A DNA stretch of 64,000 bases from Marinilabiliales bacterium (GTDB lineage: Bacteria; Bacteroidota; Bacteroidia; Bacteroidales; SZUA-534), in contig DOTG01000046.1 in the NCBI GenBank assembly GCA_003512955.1, positions 1 to 64,000 on the forward strand. The letters are read 5' to 3'. Position numbers and translations under genes: made by a program. Below the pieces are notes generated by a model. The model saw only the letters and a program-made list of their open reading frames with translations. It was not told the DNA's origin and did not search any database. Below are positions 52,561 through 63,168 of the stretch, one piece after another (position 1 is the first letter of the stretch; every line of letters begins with the position of its first letter).

Positions 52561-55500
52561 ATGAATAAAATTATACTTCTTATACTGATTACTCATTTGG
52601 CATTGGGGTTGCAACTACACGCACAACAAAGCCTGCAAGTAAGTGGTAAAGTTACCGATGCTAATACAAAAGAAGCCTTTATCGGGGTAACCGTGGTGGT
52701 AAAGGGTACTACTATTGGTACCGTTACCGATTTTAACGGAAACTATATTTTGAAAATACCTGAAAAAGAGGGCCAGATACTTAAGTTTAGTTTTATGGGC
52801 TATAAAGAAAAGGAAGAAAAAATAGCGGGCCGTAAAATTATCGATGTAGAAATGGAAGAGGAAACCCAACTTTTAAGTGATGTAGTAGTGGTTGGGTATG
52901 GCGTACAAAAAAAGGAATCGGTAGTGGGCTCTATATCAACTATTGACAATAAAACACTGGTGTCGTCGCCCGTTACAAATATCTCGCAAGCCATGGCCGG
53001 GAAATTATCGGGGGTGCAGGTTGTGCAAAGCTCCGGTGAAGTTGGCGATGATGTAGCCGATGTGTATGTGCGCGGTTTAGCTACCTGGAACGATGGCTCC
53101 CCTATCTTTGTGGTTGATGGGATTGTACGGACCGAATATGCTAAAATTGATCCTAACGAAATTGCATCCATTAACATTTTAAAGGATGCTTCAGCTACAG
53201 CTGTTTATGGAGTAAAAGGTGCCAATGGGGTTATTATTGTTACAACCAAGCGCGGAACGCTAGGGAAACCAAAAATTTCAATCACAGTTCAAAATGCCAT
53301 TACTCAACCTGTAAATATCCCTCAGCCATTAGCGGCTTATGACGCGATGGCACTACGGTATTTAGCCGATTGGGGACAATACAATAAACGTACCCCTAAA
53401 ACAGGTTCAACAGCCAGTGATCTGGCATTGTGGAGAACGGGGGCTTCGCCCTGGACCCATCCCGATGTGGATTGGATGGATGCCGTTATGAAAAAGCACT
53501 CATCACAGCAGCAATATAACATGAATGTTTCCGGCGGAACCGAAGCAATAAAATATTTTGTTTCGGGAGGTTATTTAAACCAAAATGGTTTTTATAAAAA
53601 CGATGACCTTACCAAATACTCCCGGTTTAACTTTAGGAGTAACCTCGATGCTGAAATCTCGAAAAACCTTTCTGCATCACTCAGTATCGGTGCCCGGGTA
53701 GAAAGATTGAATTCGCCCAACAGTACCATTTGGGGCAGTTGGGATATTTATCGCGCAGCATTTGCCAATTCCGGAAGAACGCACCCAATTTATAATCCCG
53801 ATGGTTCGTATAGCGGAAATGGCGATAACATTGTAAAAAAACTTAACGAAGCCGCTATTTATAAAAACGTGAAAAGCACCTTAGAATCAAGTCTAAGCTT
53901 AAACCAGAAGCTCAATTTTATTACTGAAGGGCTTTCAGCCAAAGCGCAAATATCGTTCGATACCCAAGGGGAGGTAGGCCGTTCGTGGAACAGTGCAACG
54001 TCGGAGTATATGTACGATATGGCTACCGATACCTACCAAAAATATGGAGAAGACCGCCCGTTATCGTACGATGGCGTGAAGAAAAACTACAATTGGTATA
54101 AAGTTTATGGCGAAGCAGGCCTTAACTACAACCGCTCCTTCGGGCGGCACTCAATAACCGGGTTGTTTTTGGCAAACCGTAATGAGTTAATTAACAATGG
54201 GGATGTGGTTTTTGCCGATCAAGGGCTTGTGGGACGGGCAACCTACGATTTGGATAAAAAGTATTTTGCCGAAGTGAATGTGGGCTATAATGGTTCCGAA
54301 AATTTCCCTAAAAAATCGCGTTATGGGTTTTTCCCTGCATTTGCCGTAGGCTGGCTGCTCAGCGATGAGCCGTTTATGGAAGTACTTTCCCCCGTGGTTT
54401 CTAAATTTAAAGTAAGGGCTTCCTTAGGTTGGGTCGGGAATGATAAATTTAATAAAAACAACGATCCTAATACGCCGGAGCGTTTCCTTTACCTACAAGA
54501 ACATAACCACGCCGGAGGATATACTTTTGGAACCGGCGATAACTACTACGGTGGGATACAACAAGGTGATATTGCCAATACAGATGTATCGTGGGAAGTA
54601 GCACGTAAACAAAACATAGGTGTTGAAACCGCTTTTTTTAACGGTTTATTTAGTTTGACCTTCGACTATTTTTATGAGTACCGGAATAAAATCCTGACCG
54701 ATATTGAGAATGTAAAACCTGATTATGTGGGTGCTGTATTTAAACCTGCTAACATTGGCGAAACACAGAACCAGGGGGTTGAACTGGAACTGAGTCATAC
54801 CAAAAAAATATCGGGTAGTTTCTCCTATTACATGAATGGTAACTTTACCTACAACAAAAACAAAATATTAAAGAGGGCCGATCGCCTGGGGGTGTTACCC
54901 TACCAAAAAGAGGAGGGTTATTCCATCGGCACACCAAATATGTGGAACTGTATTGGTTATTTCACCAGTTACGAGGAAATCCAAAACAGCCCTTCACAGA
55001 TTGGGGTAAACAATGGCTTTCCTGGTAATGGTGAGGTTGTTCCGGGCGATCTTAAATTCGAGGATTTTAATCACGATGGGGTAATCAATCAGGCCGATGC
55101 ATACCGGCAGGGCTATGGAACCATACCTGAGATACAGTATGGAGTAACCATTGGAGCTAACTGGAAAGCCTTCGATTTTTCAATGTTGGTTCAGGGCTCT
55201 ACCCATGCCATGTTTATGAAACACTGGGAAATTATGTGGGCATTCTCAAACAATGACAACGTATTTGAGAAGCATAACAATTATTGGGCCCCTGAAATTG
55301 CCGACCAAGCCGAATTCACACGCTTTTACGGAAAAACATGGATCAATAACGAACGCTACTATTCAACCTACGAGGCAGGTTCGGGGACCTATGTCCGGAT
55401 AAAAACCCTTGAACTGGGATACACCTTGCCTGAAACATTAATTAACCGGATTAAAATGACCAACGCCCGTATCTATTTATCTTCAAATAACCCGTATATG

Positions 55501-55602
55501 TGGTCGGTTGAAAAATACCTCGACCCCGATAACAGAGACATCCGTGGCGGTAAAATGCCAGCAACCCGTGCTTTCAACCTGGGTGTGAATGTAACCTTTT
55601 AA
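52561..55602 (+). CDS. SusC/RagA-type TonB-dependent outer-membrane transporter 1
   Basis: This 1013-residue protein has a signal peptide (to about LHAQ), a carboxypeptidase-regulatory-like domain (VSGKVTDANTKEAFIGVTV), a TonB-box-like DVVVVGYG, the plug motif VDGIVRTEYAKIDPNEIASI and AVYGVKGANGVIIVTTKRG, and a 22-strand barrel ending LGVNVTF. It imports oligosaccharides with the adjacent SusD (12 bp gap). Confidence 0.96.
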   Translation: MNKIILLILITHLALGLQLHAQQSLQVSGKVTDANTKEAFIGVTVVVKGTTIGTVTDFNGNYILKIPEKEGQILKFSFMGYKEKEEKIAGRKIIDVEMEEETQLLSDVVVVGYGVQKKESVVGSISTIDNKTLVSSPVTNISQAMAGKLSGVQVVQSSGEVGDDVADVYVRGLATWNDGSPIFVVDGIVRTEYAKIDPNEIASINILKDASATAVYGVKGANGVIIVTTKRGTLGKPKISITVQNAITQPVNIPQPLAAYDAMALRYLADWGQYNKRTPKTGSTASDLALWRTGASPWTHPDVDWMDAVMKKHSSQQQYNMNVSGGTEAIKYFVSGGYLNQNGFYKNDDLTKYSRFNFRSNLDAEISKNLSASLSIGARVERLNSPNSTIWGSWDIYRAAFANSGRTHPIYNPDGSYSGNGDNIVKKLNEAAIYKNVKSTLESSLSLNQKLNFITEGLSAKAQISFDTQGEVGRSWNSATSEYMYDMATDTYQKYGEDRPLSYDGVKKNYNWYKVYGEAGLNYNRSFGRHSITGLFLANRNELINNGDVVFADQGLVGRATYDLDKKYFAEVNVGYNGSENFPKKSRYGFFPAFAVGWLLSDEPFMEVLSPVVSKFKVRASLGWVGNDKFNKNNDPNTPERFLYLQEHNHAGGYTFGTGDNYYGGIQQGDIANTDVSWEVARKQNIGVETAFFNGLFSLTFDYFYEYRNKILTDIENVKPDYVGAVFKPANIGETQNQGVELELSHTKKISGSFSYYMNGNFTYNKNKILKRADRLGVLPYQKEEGYSIGTPNMWNCIGYFTSYEEIQNSPSQIGVNNGFPGNGEVVPGDLKFEDFNHDGVINQADAYRQGYGTIPEIQYGVTIGANWKAFDFSMLVQGSTHAMFMKHWEIMWAFSNNDNVFEKHNNYWAPEIADQAEFTRFYGKTWINNERYYSTYEAGSGTYVRIKTLELGYTLPETLINRIKMTNARIYLSSNNPYMWSVEKYLDPDNRDIRGGKMPATRAFNLGVNVTF

Positions 55603-55613
55603 ATGAAACTTTT

Positions 55614-57326
55614 ATGAGAAATACAATCTATATCCTTCTGCTTTTATTGAGCTTCCTTTCCTGCGACGATTTCCTTGAACGTGCTCCCGATAACAACCTG
55701 GGTGAAGAGGAGGTATTTTCAAATTTTGTGAATGCACAGGCATTTCAGGCCGATATTTACAGTGGCCTTAAAAGTGGTTTCAACGCAGTTGGCAGTTATC
55801 AGCCGGTCCCTTTATCTTCTGCCTCCGATGAATCGGAATCGCATGAAGGTTATCACGGAACCCGTGGGTTTAATATGGGAGTATATGACGGAAACGACGC
55901 CAACATCAGCCATTACTATACGGCTATCCGCAAAGCCAACCTGTTTCTTAAAAATGCTGAAATAATTCCTTTCCCCGATACTGAAACAAAAGATCAAATG
56001 TTGGGCGAGGTGTATTTTCTGCGCGCATTTTATTATAGCGAAATCGTGAAACGTTTTGGCGGAATGCCCATCCTAACCGAAAATGATATTATGGTGCCTG
56101 GCGATGATTTGATGCGGCCGCGCAACACCTACCGCCAATGTTTTGCATTTATTATGGATGACCTTAAAAATGCCATTGAAATGCTCCCGGTAACACTCAA
56201 CACCAACGAGTACGGGCGGGCCACCAAAGGTGCAGCAATGGCTTTGAAAGCTCGCGTGTTGCTCTATTCGGCCAGTCCGCTCTTTAGCCAAAAAGAAGGT
56301 TTGTGGGGAATGGGCGGAACCGTTGACGACTGGTACGAAAGTGATGGTAAAGCCTGGTGGCTTAAGGCTGCCGAAGCAGCAATGGCGGTGATTCAATTAA
56401 CCGATAAGGATGGAGCTTTGGCCTATCAATTATACCAGACCGGTGCGGCAAATAAGGCCGATGATTATGAGAAACTGTTCTTCAACCGCCGCGAACACGG
56501 AAACAACGAGGTGATATTTTACCGACATGCCGCTCCTGCTGATTTTGGAAGCGACGAAATAAACGTCTGGAGCCCAACCGGCAACTTTGGTGGTGCCGGT
56601 GCGGTACAACCCACCCAAAATTTTGTTGATCTGTTCGAAATGTCAAACGGCAGATATATCAATGAGGCCGGTTCGGGATACAACGAAACCAATCCTTATA
56701 CAAACCGCGACCCCCGTTTTTATAAAATCATTATTTACCAGGGAAGCGCCTGGCAGGGGGAAACAATGGATTTTTCATCAACTTCGGATCTGTTTGATGA
56801 CGGAACTTTCCTGACCGGGTATTTCGTACGCAAATACTTACCCGAGGAGGTAAAAAAGGAGACCTCGACAACTGCTTACCATAATTGGATATACTTCCGA
56901 TTAGCCGAAATGTATTTGAATTATGCCGAGGCCATGAACGAAACAGAAGGGCCGACGCAGCGTGTCCGCGATGCGGTGAATGCCGTCCGCTCCCGCTCCG
57001 GTGTGGTTGATCTTCCGGTTGATTTAACCTCTGATATGAATTCGATGCGTGGGCGCATCCACCGTGAACGCGCCATTGAACTTTGCTTTGAAGAACACCG
57101 TTGGTGGGATGCCCGTCGCTGGAGTACCGGCGAAGAGGGAGAACTTGCTACCAAATGGTTTGGGGGCCCTATGGAAAAGATGGTGATTGCCGTTGATGGA
57201 AACAATGTAACCTATAGCAAGGAAAACTATTATACGCGGATTTTCCAACCACGCAACAACTTGTACCAGATACCTCTTTCTGAAATGGACAAGAATCCTT
57301 TGCTCGTTCAAAACCCGGGTTATTAA
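55614..57326 (+). CDS. SusD/RagB-type glycan-binding lipoprotein 1
   Basis: This 570-residue surface lipoprotein (FLSC, Cys17) has SusD hallmarks: LERAPDNNL, AQAFQADIYSGLKS, the TPR-like YFLRAFYYSEIVKRFGGMP, ALKARVLLYSASP, RVRDAVNAVRSRSGV and RERAIELCFEEHRWWDARRW. It caps SusC 1 and captures the glycan at the surface. Confidence 0.96.
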   Translation: MRNTIYILLLLLSFLSCDDFLERAPDNNLGEEEVFSNFVNAQAFQADIYSGLKSGFNAVGSYQPVPLSSASDESESHEGYHGTRGFNMGVYDGNDANISHYYTAIRKANLFLKNAEIIPFPDTETKDQMLGEVYFLRAFYYSEIVKRFGGMPILTENDIMVPGDDLMRPRNTYRQCFAFIMDDLKNAIEMLPVTLNTNEYGRATKGAAMALKARVLLYSASPLFSQKEGLWGMGGTVDDWYESDGKAWWLKAAEAAMAVIQLTDKDGALAYQLYQTGAANKADDYEKLFFNRREHGNNEVIFYRHAAPADFGSDEINVWSPTGNFGGAGAVQPTQNFVDLFEMSNGRYINEAGSGYNETNPYTNRDPRFYKIIIYQGSAWQGETMDFSSTSDLFDDGTFLTGYFVRKYLPEEVKKETSTTAYHNWIYFRLAEMYLNYAEAMNETEGPTQRVRDAVNAVRSRSGVVDLPVDLTSDMNSMRGRIHRERAIELCFEEHRWWDARRWSTGEEGELATKWFGGPMEKMVIAVDGNNVTYSKENYYTRIFQPRNNLYQIPLSEMDKNPLLVQNPGY

Positions 57327-57348
57327 CTTATTCAGTTATCAGCGAAAA

Positions 57349-60300
57349 ATGAAAAATATGATAAACAATACTATAAAGGCGATACTACTGATTCTGATTT
57401 TTTCTGTCATAGTCAGTGGGGCTGCAATGGCACAGTATAGTTATACTATAAATGGAAAAGTAACAGACAATTTGGGAAATCCAGTTGAGAATGTAATTGT
57501 ATCGGTGCTGGATGAATTTACACAAGTGGTTACCGATAATAGTGGGGAGTTTGCCATAACTGCCGAACCCGAAAAAACACTTTTGTTTAGTAAAACAGGG
57601 TATATACAACAAACCTATAAACCAAAACAAAAAGAAACGGTAGTTATAATACTCGAAAAGGATACCGAATTGCAAACATTTCAGGTAGCTTATGGCACAC
57701 GCACCAAATCGGAATTAACATCGGCCATTTCAACCATATCGGCCAACGATTTAACGAAAGTTCCTGTATCAACCTTGGGTAATGCTGTCCAGGGTTTTGG
57801 TTCAGGGTTAACTACTGTTCGTACCTTGGGTTCCGAACCGGGTTGGGATAACCCAATAATTTTCATCCGGGGGATTCAAACCTTCGGGGGCGGTTATCAG
57901 CCCCTGGTCCTTGTAGATAATGTCGAAAGGGATTTCACACAGCTCGATCCGGAAGAAATTGAATCGTTTACTATTTTAAAAGATGCTGCTGCCACCGCCA
58001 TGTATGGAATGCGGGGAGGTAATGGCGTTATTTTGGTAACTACCAAAAAAGGACTCGTTGGCAAACCCGTCATTTCATTTAAAGCCCAATACGGGCTGCA
58101 ATCGCCTACCCGCTTACCTGAATATGTAAATGCTCCCGATTACGTGAAATACAGGAACCTGGCACTCAGGAACGATTACCATGAATTATCCGATAATGAA
58201 TTTAATTCGCTTTTCATGAGCGATCCTAAAAACAACCCGGAAAACTATAATGGAGGCGATCCTTATTTATATCCAAATACCAATTGGTACAATTCATTTC
58301 TAAAATCGGTTGCCCCTCAACAGTCCTATAAATTATCATTCCGCGGTGGAAATGAAATTGCCCAATACTATGTTTTGCTTGGAGTGATGAATCAGCAGGG
58401 ATTGTACAAATATACTGATGAAAATCCCGGGTTTTCGACTCAAAACAAGTTTTCGCGCTACAATTTCCGTTCATCAGTTGATGTAAGTTTGACCGAAAAT
58501 TTAAAGATCGGGGTAAACCTGGGCGGCCGGGTCGAAAACAGGCACGTACCCAGTACAGGGGCTGGAACAATTATATCATCTCTTTCAAAAAACCCACCTA
58601 CAATGCCCATTTTTAATGCCGATGGTTCAATTGCCGGAACGGCCATATATAACAACCCTTATGGGTTGATTGCAAAAACCGGTTTCCAGGATCGTTTTTC
58701 ACGGTATGTTGAGGGTACTACAACCCTCGATTGGAAATTAGATAAAATCCTTACCGGCCTCTCTGCAAATGCCCTTTTTGGCTTTGATGCTTCAAAAAAT
58801 TACGGACGTTCAAAAGACCAAACATTTGCCCGGTACCAGCAAAATACCGATGCCAGCTATACCCAATTTGGCGAAACCACCAGCCTCGCTTTAAATTTTA
58901 GTGGTTGGGACGACAACTTTGGTTTGATGATGAATTACATGTATGGTTTTGCTTACGGCCGCAATTTTGGTACCAGCCACATTGCAGCCGATATAAAGTA
59001 CATGCAATCGAACGAAACCGTGGTGGGCGATAATCCCGATTTCCGTAACCAAGGTGTTTTTGGCCGCGCAACTTATTCCTTCGACAAACGGTATACGGCC
59101 GAACTGGGTTTTGCCTATAACGGGTCCGAAGATTTTGCAAAAGGCAGCCGTTTCGGGTTTTTTCCAACCTTATCGGCAGCCTGGGTTGCATCAAACGAAG
59201 AATTTTTGACCGGAAACGAACTAATAAGCTATTTGAAAGTTCGTGGTTCAATTGGTAAAACCGGAAATTCAAACATTGGTATCGGATACCGGTTCCCCTA
59301 CGAGCAAAAATTTAATAGCGGGGGCGGGTATTATTTTGGAACAGCCTGGACCGACGGTTCGTCCGAAGGGCGGATCCCTAATCCAAACATTACCTGGGAA
59401 GAGGCACTTTGTGCAAACATGGGCTTTGAAATAGAACTTATTAAAAAAGTAGAACTTGATGTAGATATTTTCCGGAACAACCGTCAACAAATAATTACCG
59501 GACGCTGGAATACCTTACCAACATTTATTGGGCAGGATCTACCCTACGAAAACAACGGTTCGGTATTGAGCCAAGGATTTGAAATTACGGCAACACATCA
59601 TAATATGGCTGGCGGCTTTGTATATCAAGTGAAAGGTACAGTTTCGTATGCAAACAACAAGGTAACCTCCATGGACGAAGTTGCCGGCCTGAATGCCTGG
59701 GAATATCGCACCGGGCAGTCTGTTTCACAACAATGGGGGCTTGAGGTTAGTGCCGACAGATTTTTCAGTGATCAGGCTGCAATTGACAGCTGGGCCAAAT
59801 CATCATACGGGACGGTACAACCCGGCGATGTAAAATACGTGGACCAAAACGGCGATAACATTATTGATGCCCAGGATTATATCCCTTTAAATAATCCCTG
59901 GATTCCGGAATGGAATTTCGGGCTCAATCTGAGTTGCGGATATAAAGGGTTCGATTTCAACATACTTCTCACCGGAGTAGCCAACCGGAGCCTGTTCATC
60001 AGTAACAACGTGTTCCTGGGGTTGCAGAATAATAACAACATTACTTACCAGGTAGCTGAAAATGCCTGGGGTGTGAATCCAAATCCATTGTATCCCCGCT
60101 TAACCACACAGGTCAATACGCATAATTATCAGCCTTCCTCACTTTGGCAAAAGAATGTAGGTTACCTGAGGGTACAAACCATTGAAATTGGTTACAGCCT
60201 GCCTAAAGACCTGACAAGCAGGGCTCGCTTAAACGAAGTCAGATTCTTTGCCAACGGGTACAACGTGTTTTCATCCGACAAATTAAGAAAACACAACCTC

Positions 60301-60381
60301 AGTGCCGAAGTACCTAATGCCGGTGTTACTATGTATCCCGAAATTAAGGTTACAAACATTGGTGTAAGCTTGAACTTTTAA
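57349..60381 (+). CDS. SusC/RagA-type TonB-dependent outer-membrane transporter 2
   Basis: This 1010-residue second SusC homologue has a signal peptide (to about AMAQ), a regulatory-like domain (INGKVTDNLGNPVENVIV) and the plug segments FIRGIQTFGGGYQPLVLVD and AMYGMRGGNGVILVTTKKG. The TonB-box region (TFQVAYGTR) differs from the first copy. Barrel ends IGVSLNF. It is clearly diverged from transporter 1, so the pairs probably import different oligosaccharides. Confidence 0.96.
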   Translation: MKNMINNTIKAILLILIFSVIVSGAAMAQYSYTINGKVTDNLGNPVENVIVSVLDEFTQVVTDNSGEFAITAEPEKTLLFSKTGYIQQTYKPKQKETVVIILEKDTELQTFQVAYGTRTKSELTSAISTISANDLTKVPVSTLGNAVQGFGSGLTTVRTLGSEPGWDNPIIFIRGIQTFGGGYQPLVLVDNVERDFTQLDPEEIESFTILKDAAATAMYGMRGGNGVILVTTKKGLVGKPVISFKAQYGLQSPTRLPEYVNAPDYVKYRNLALRNDYHELSDNEFNSLFMSDPKNNPENYNGGDPYLYPNTNWYNSFLKSVAPQQSYKLSFRGGNEIAQYYVLLGVMNQQGLYKYTDENPGFSTQNKFSRYNFRSSVDVSLTENLKIGVNLGGRVENRHVPSTGAGTIISSLSKNPPTMPIFNADGSIAGTAIYNNPYGLIAKTGFQDRFSRYVEGTTTLDWKLDKILTGLSANALFGFDASKNYGRSKDQTFARYQQNTDASYTQFGETTSLALNFSGWDDNFGLMMNYMYGFAYGRNFGTSHIAADIKYMQSNETVVGDNPDFRNQGVFGRATYSFDKRYTAELGFAYNGSEDFAKGSRFGFFPTLSAAWVASNEEFLTGNELISYLKVRGSIGKTGNSNIGIGYRFPYEQKFNSGGGYYFGTAWTDGSSEGRIPNPNITWEEALCANMGFEIELIKKVELDVDIFRNNRQQIITGRWNTLPTFIGQDLPYENNGSVLSQGFEITATHHNMAGGFVYQVKGTVSYANNKVTSMDEVAGLNAWEYRTGQSVSQQWGLEVSADRFFSDQAAIDSWAKSSYGTVQPGDVKYVDQNGDNIIDAQDYIPLNNPWIPEWNFGLNLSCGYKGFDFNILLTGVANRSLFISNNVFLGLQNNNNITYQVAENAWGVNPNPLYPRLTTQVNTHNYQPSSLWQKNVGYLRVQTIEIGYSLPKDLTSRARLNEVRFFANGYNVFSSDKLRKHNLSAEVPNAGVTMYPEIKVTNIGVSLNF

Positions 60382-60392
60382 ATAAACTGAAT

Positions 60393-62081
60393 ATGAAGAA
60401 TATAATCAACATAGCATTGCTGGCAACTGCAGTCCTACTTACGCAATCTTGCGAAGATTTCCTGGATAAAGATCCGGAAGTTGACACCCAATTAAGCTAC
60501 CAGGAGATCTTTTCAGATGTACATTATGCCCCCGGTTTCCTGAATAACATTTATAACAATTTACCCGATGGTTATTCGCGTTTCGGTGGCGCCATGCTGG
60601 CTGCAGCTTGCGACGAAGCCGTGTGTTCCAATGCAGGAGCCGCAATCAACCTGTTCAATAATAATGCAATTAATGCAACCAATAATCCCGATGATGTTTG
60701 GAGCGCAATGTACAGCGGAATCCGCAAATGCAACATTTTTTTGAAAGAACTGGAGCCCAACGGAATCATTGCCAAAAGCAACAGCATTCCCGAGGAAGAA
60801 AAAGGTGTCAGTGTACGCAACTATTATAAAGGACAGGCCTTGTTTCTGCGTGGTTTTTTTCATTTTGAATTGTTGAAACGCTACGGGAATATTTTTTACA
60901 TAACCAAGGTTATCGATCCGTTAAATAACGATGAAGTGTTTGCCGAAGAACAGATTCCTTTCGACCAGGCTGTTGAAAAAATTGTTGCCGATTTCGATTC
61001 TGCCGCAGCCTTAATGCCAAAAGCTTATCCTGATGTAAGTTACCAGGGGCGCCCTATAAAATGGACACCGCTAGCATTAAAATCAAGGGTATTGCTTTAT
61101 GCTGCCAGCCCGCTCAACAACCCTGGCAACGATTTATCCAAGTGGTTGCGTGCTGCGGAAGCTGCTAAATTGACTATTGATTCGGCAGAATATAGCCTGG
61201 CATCTTTATCTTCCATATTCACTTCGGTTTACAATCCCGAAATTATTTTTGCCACAGCAGCATTTAGCCGTAACGATATTGAAAAATATAACTATCCTGT
61301 TAGTTATCAGGGAGCGGGATATTTAAACCCCACCGAAGATTTGGTACAGGCTTTTGGCATGGCATCCAAAACCTATTCGGGCCGTATGGTTGATTATGAT
61401 CCAACAGATCCCTACTCCCTCAAAAATGTAAAAAAACGGGAAGACCGTTTAAAATATTCCGTTTACTATAACGGGAGCTCTTTAAAAGATACGCTGGTCG
61501 CAACATATATCGGGGGTAAAGATGGGTTGTTTTCGTCGTCAACAGCTACCAAAACAGGGTATTACCTGAGAAAATTTATTGATCCGGCACTGGATATTGT
61601 AAAAGGTGATGAAAGCCCCCGTGGCTGGATATTTATGCGGTATGCCGAAATTTTATTGAATTATGCCGAAGCACTCAACGAATACGATAATACTGCAAAC
61701 TTTGCGCAAATTACCAGTACGTTGGATATACTTAGAAACCGTGCCAACCTTCGCCCTCTTAGTGCCGCCGATAAAACATTATTGCAAAACCAGGCTGAAA
61801 TGCGCAAGTACATTAAATTGGAACGCCGTTTGGAATTAGCTTTCGAGGAGCACCGCTTTTGGGATTTGCGACGCTGGAAAGATGCTGAAGTGGTGCTGAA
61901 CCAACCGGTAAAAGGGATGAAAATTACATACGTTAATGATAGTACCTATTCCTATTCCGAATTTGAAGCCGATTCGCGCGTGTTCGATCCTAAAATGTAT
62001 TGGTACCCCATTCCCCGGAATGAGATTTTAAAATACCAAAGTACCGGGAAAACCATTGTACAAAACCCCGGTTGGGATTAA
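60393..62081 (+). CDS. SusD/RagB-type glycan-binding lipoprotein 2
   Basis: This 562-residue lipoprotein (TQSC, Cys20) has motifs LDKDPEVDTQLSYQEIFSD, GQALFLRGFFHFELLKRYG, ALKSRVLLYAASPL and KLERRLELAFEEHRFWDLRR. It is 11 bp after SusC 2 and forms its partner. It shares little with SusD 1 beyond family motifs. Confidence 0.96.
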   Translation: MKNIINIALLATAVLLTQSCEDFLDKDPEVDTQLSYQEIFSDVHYAPGFLNNIYNNLPDGYSRFGGAMLAAACDEAVCSNAGAAINLFNNNAINATNNPDDVWSAMYSGIRKCNIFLKELEPNGIIAKSNSIPEEEKGVSVRNYYKGQALFLRGFFHFELLKRYGNIFYITKVIDPLNNDEVFAEEQIPFDQAVEKIVADFDSAAALMPKAYPDVSYQGRPIKWTPLALKSRVLLYAASPLNNPGNDLSKWLRAAEAAKLTIDSAEYSLASLSSIFTSVYNPEIIFATAAFSRNDIEKYNYPVSYQGAGYLNPTEDLVQAFGMASKTYSGRMVDYDPTDPYSLKNVKKREDRLKYSVYYNGSSLKDTLVATYIGGKDGLFSSSTATKTGYYLRKFIDPALDIVKGDESPRGWIFMRYAEILLNYAEALNEYDNTANFAQITSTLDILRNRANLRPLSAADKTLLQNQAEMRKYIKLERRLELAFEEHRFWDLRRWKDAEVVLNQPVKGMKITYVNDSTYSYSEFEADSRVFDPKMYWYPIPRNEILKYQSTGKTIVQNPGWD

Positions 62082-62120
62082 TCTGGATTATTTCTGTTAA
62101 ACAAATATAATAAATTGGAA

Positions 62121-62684
62121 ATGAAGAATATATTAAATGTTGCAGGTTTGTTTTTAATGCTTGGGATATTTTCGTGCGAGTCATCTGAAGATGTAAGTAA
62201 AGCATTTGACCACGAGGTTCCCGCATGTACATCGCTTACCCTTACTGCAAATGGCCAAACCAAAGTAATTGACGATGCCATTGTTACTAAATTGCTGTGG
62301 GGTGCTGTTCCGCAAGTAAACCTGGAAACAATAAGTTTGCCTACCATAACCGCCACTGCCGGTTCCACAGTAGATATAAGTGTGGTAATTAGCGACAACG
62401 AGGCATTAAAAACTGCTGAACTTAGCTACTCGCCGTGGTTGTTTTCAAAGTACATTAACTTTGCCAACCCCGAAGGTGACACACCTTTAACTCCGCAAAG
62501 CTACACGTTCACCGCCCAAATTACCGTACCTGTTGATGCGGTTACAACCCCTTGGATTGAAACTTTTTATTACAACGACGGTTCATCAATTAAATACATT
62601 CAACCGTATCACAAATTGGTGCTTACATTGGGCGATGTGAACATGAATACCCGTTCAATCCCCATTTTTCTGAAAGTAGAATAA
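62121..62684 (+). CDS. PUL-associated surface lipoprotein
   Basis: This 187-residue lipoprotein (GIFSC, Cys19; start at ATG 62121 because the frame upstream has only TTG) has a beta-sandwich-like domain with ATAGSTVDISVVISDNEALK. It follows SusD 2 as the last gene of the locus, the position where surface glycan-binding proteins are often found. I cannot name the family with certainty. Confidence 0.72.
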   Translation: MKNILNVAGLFLMLGIFSCESSEDVSKAFDHEVPACTSLTLTANGQTKVIDDAIVTKLLWGAVPQVNLETISLPTITATAGSTVDISVVISDNEALKTAELSYSPWLFSKYINFANPEGDTPLTPQSYTFTAQITVPVDAVTTPWIETFYYNDGSSIKYIQPYHKLVLTLGDVNMNTRSIPIFLKVE

Positions 62685-62710
62685 TTGTTAGGTTTAGGAT
62701 AGTAAAAAGC

Positions 62711-62757
62711 CAAAAGAGAGGATATCCGTTACCGGGTTTTCCTCTCTTTGTTTTTTC
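62711..62757 (+). terminator. Terminator of the utilisation locus
   Basis: AAAGAGAGGA (62713-62722) and TCCTCTCTTT (62740-62749) form a ten-pair stem with a 17-base loop, followed by GTTTTTT. Confidence 0.75.
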
Positions 62758-63168
62758 CAAAAGCCTTTTAGCAATAGTGCAGCGCGTTATCTCGACAAAA
62801 TACCTCATAGCACTTCCGGTATTGTACAAACAAAGGGCCATATCCTGTTTCCCAGTGAATTAACAATAAAACTAATTCTACAGCACCGCCCCCCATGTCA
62901 ACAACAATTTTCGTTTATTGTTTTTTTTTATTTACTTTGTTGCCCATCAAATCAAATGAAAATACGATCTTGTGATACTTTGTATCTGGGAATACAAAAA
63001 GCAAAAAAACAGGAACTGCCAATCAGGAAATAAAAGTAGGAAACAAACTGGTTTAATGGAATAAATACTTGATAATGATAACTTTTAATTTCTTGCCGTT
63101 GAAATATTTTGTGTGGTTCTTGATTACCAAAATCCTCAATCCGAGGTTTTTTTTTAATCCTTCTACGT
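62758..63168. other. Intergenic region before the dCMP deaminase gene
   Basis: No gene is evident on either strand. It is AT-rich and must hold the promoter of the deaminase-peptidase operon, but I cannot place a TAnnTTTG box with confidence. Confidence 0.5.
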
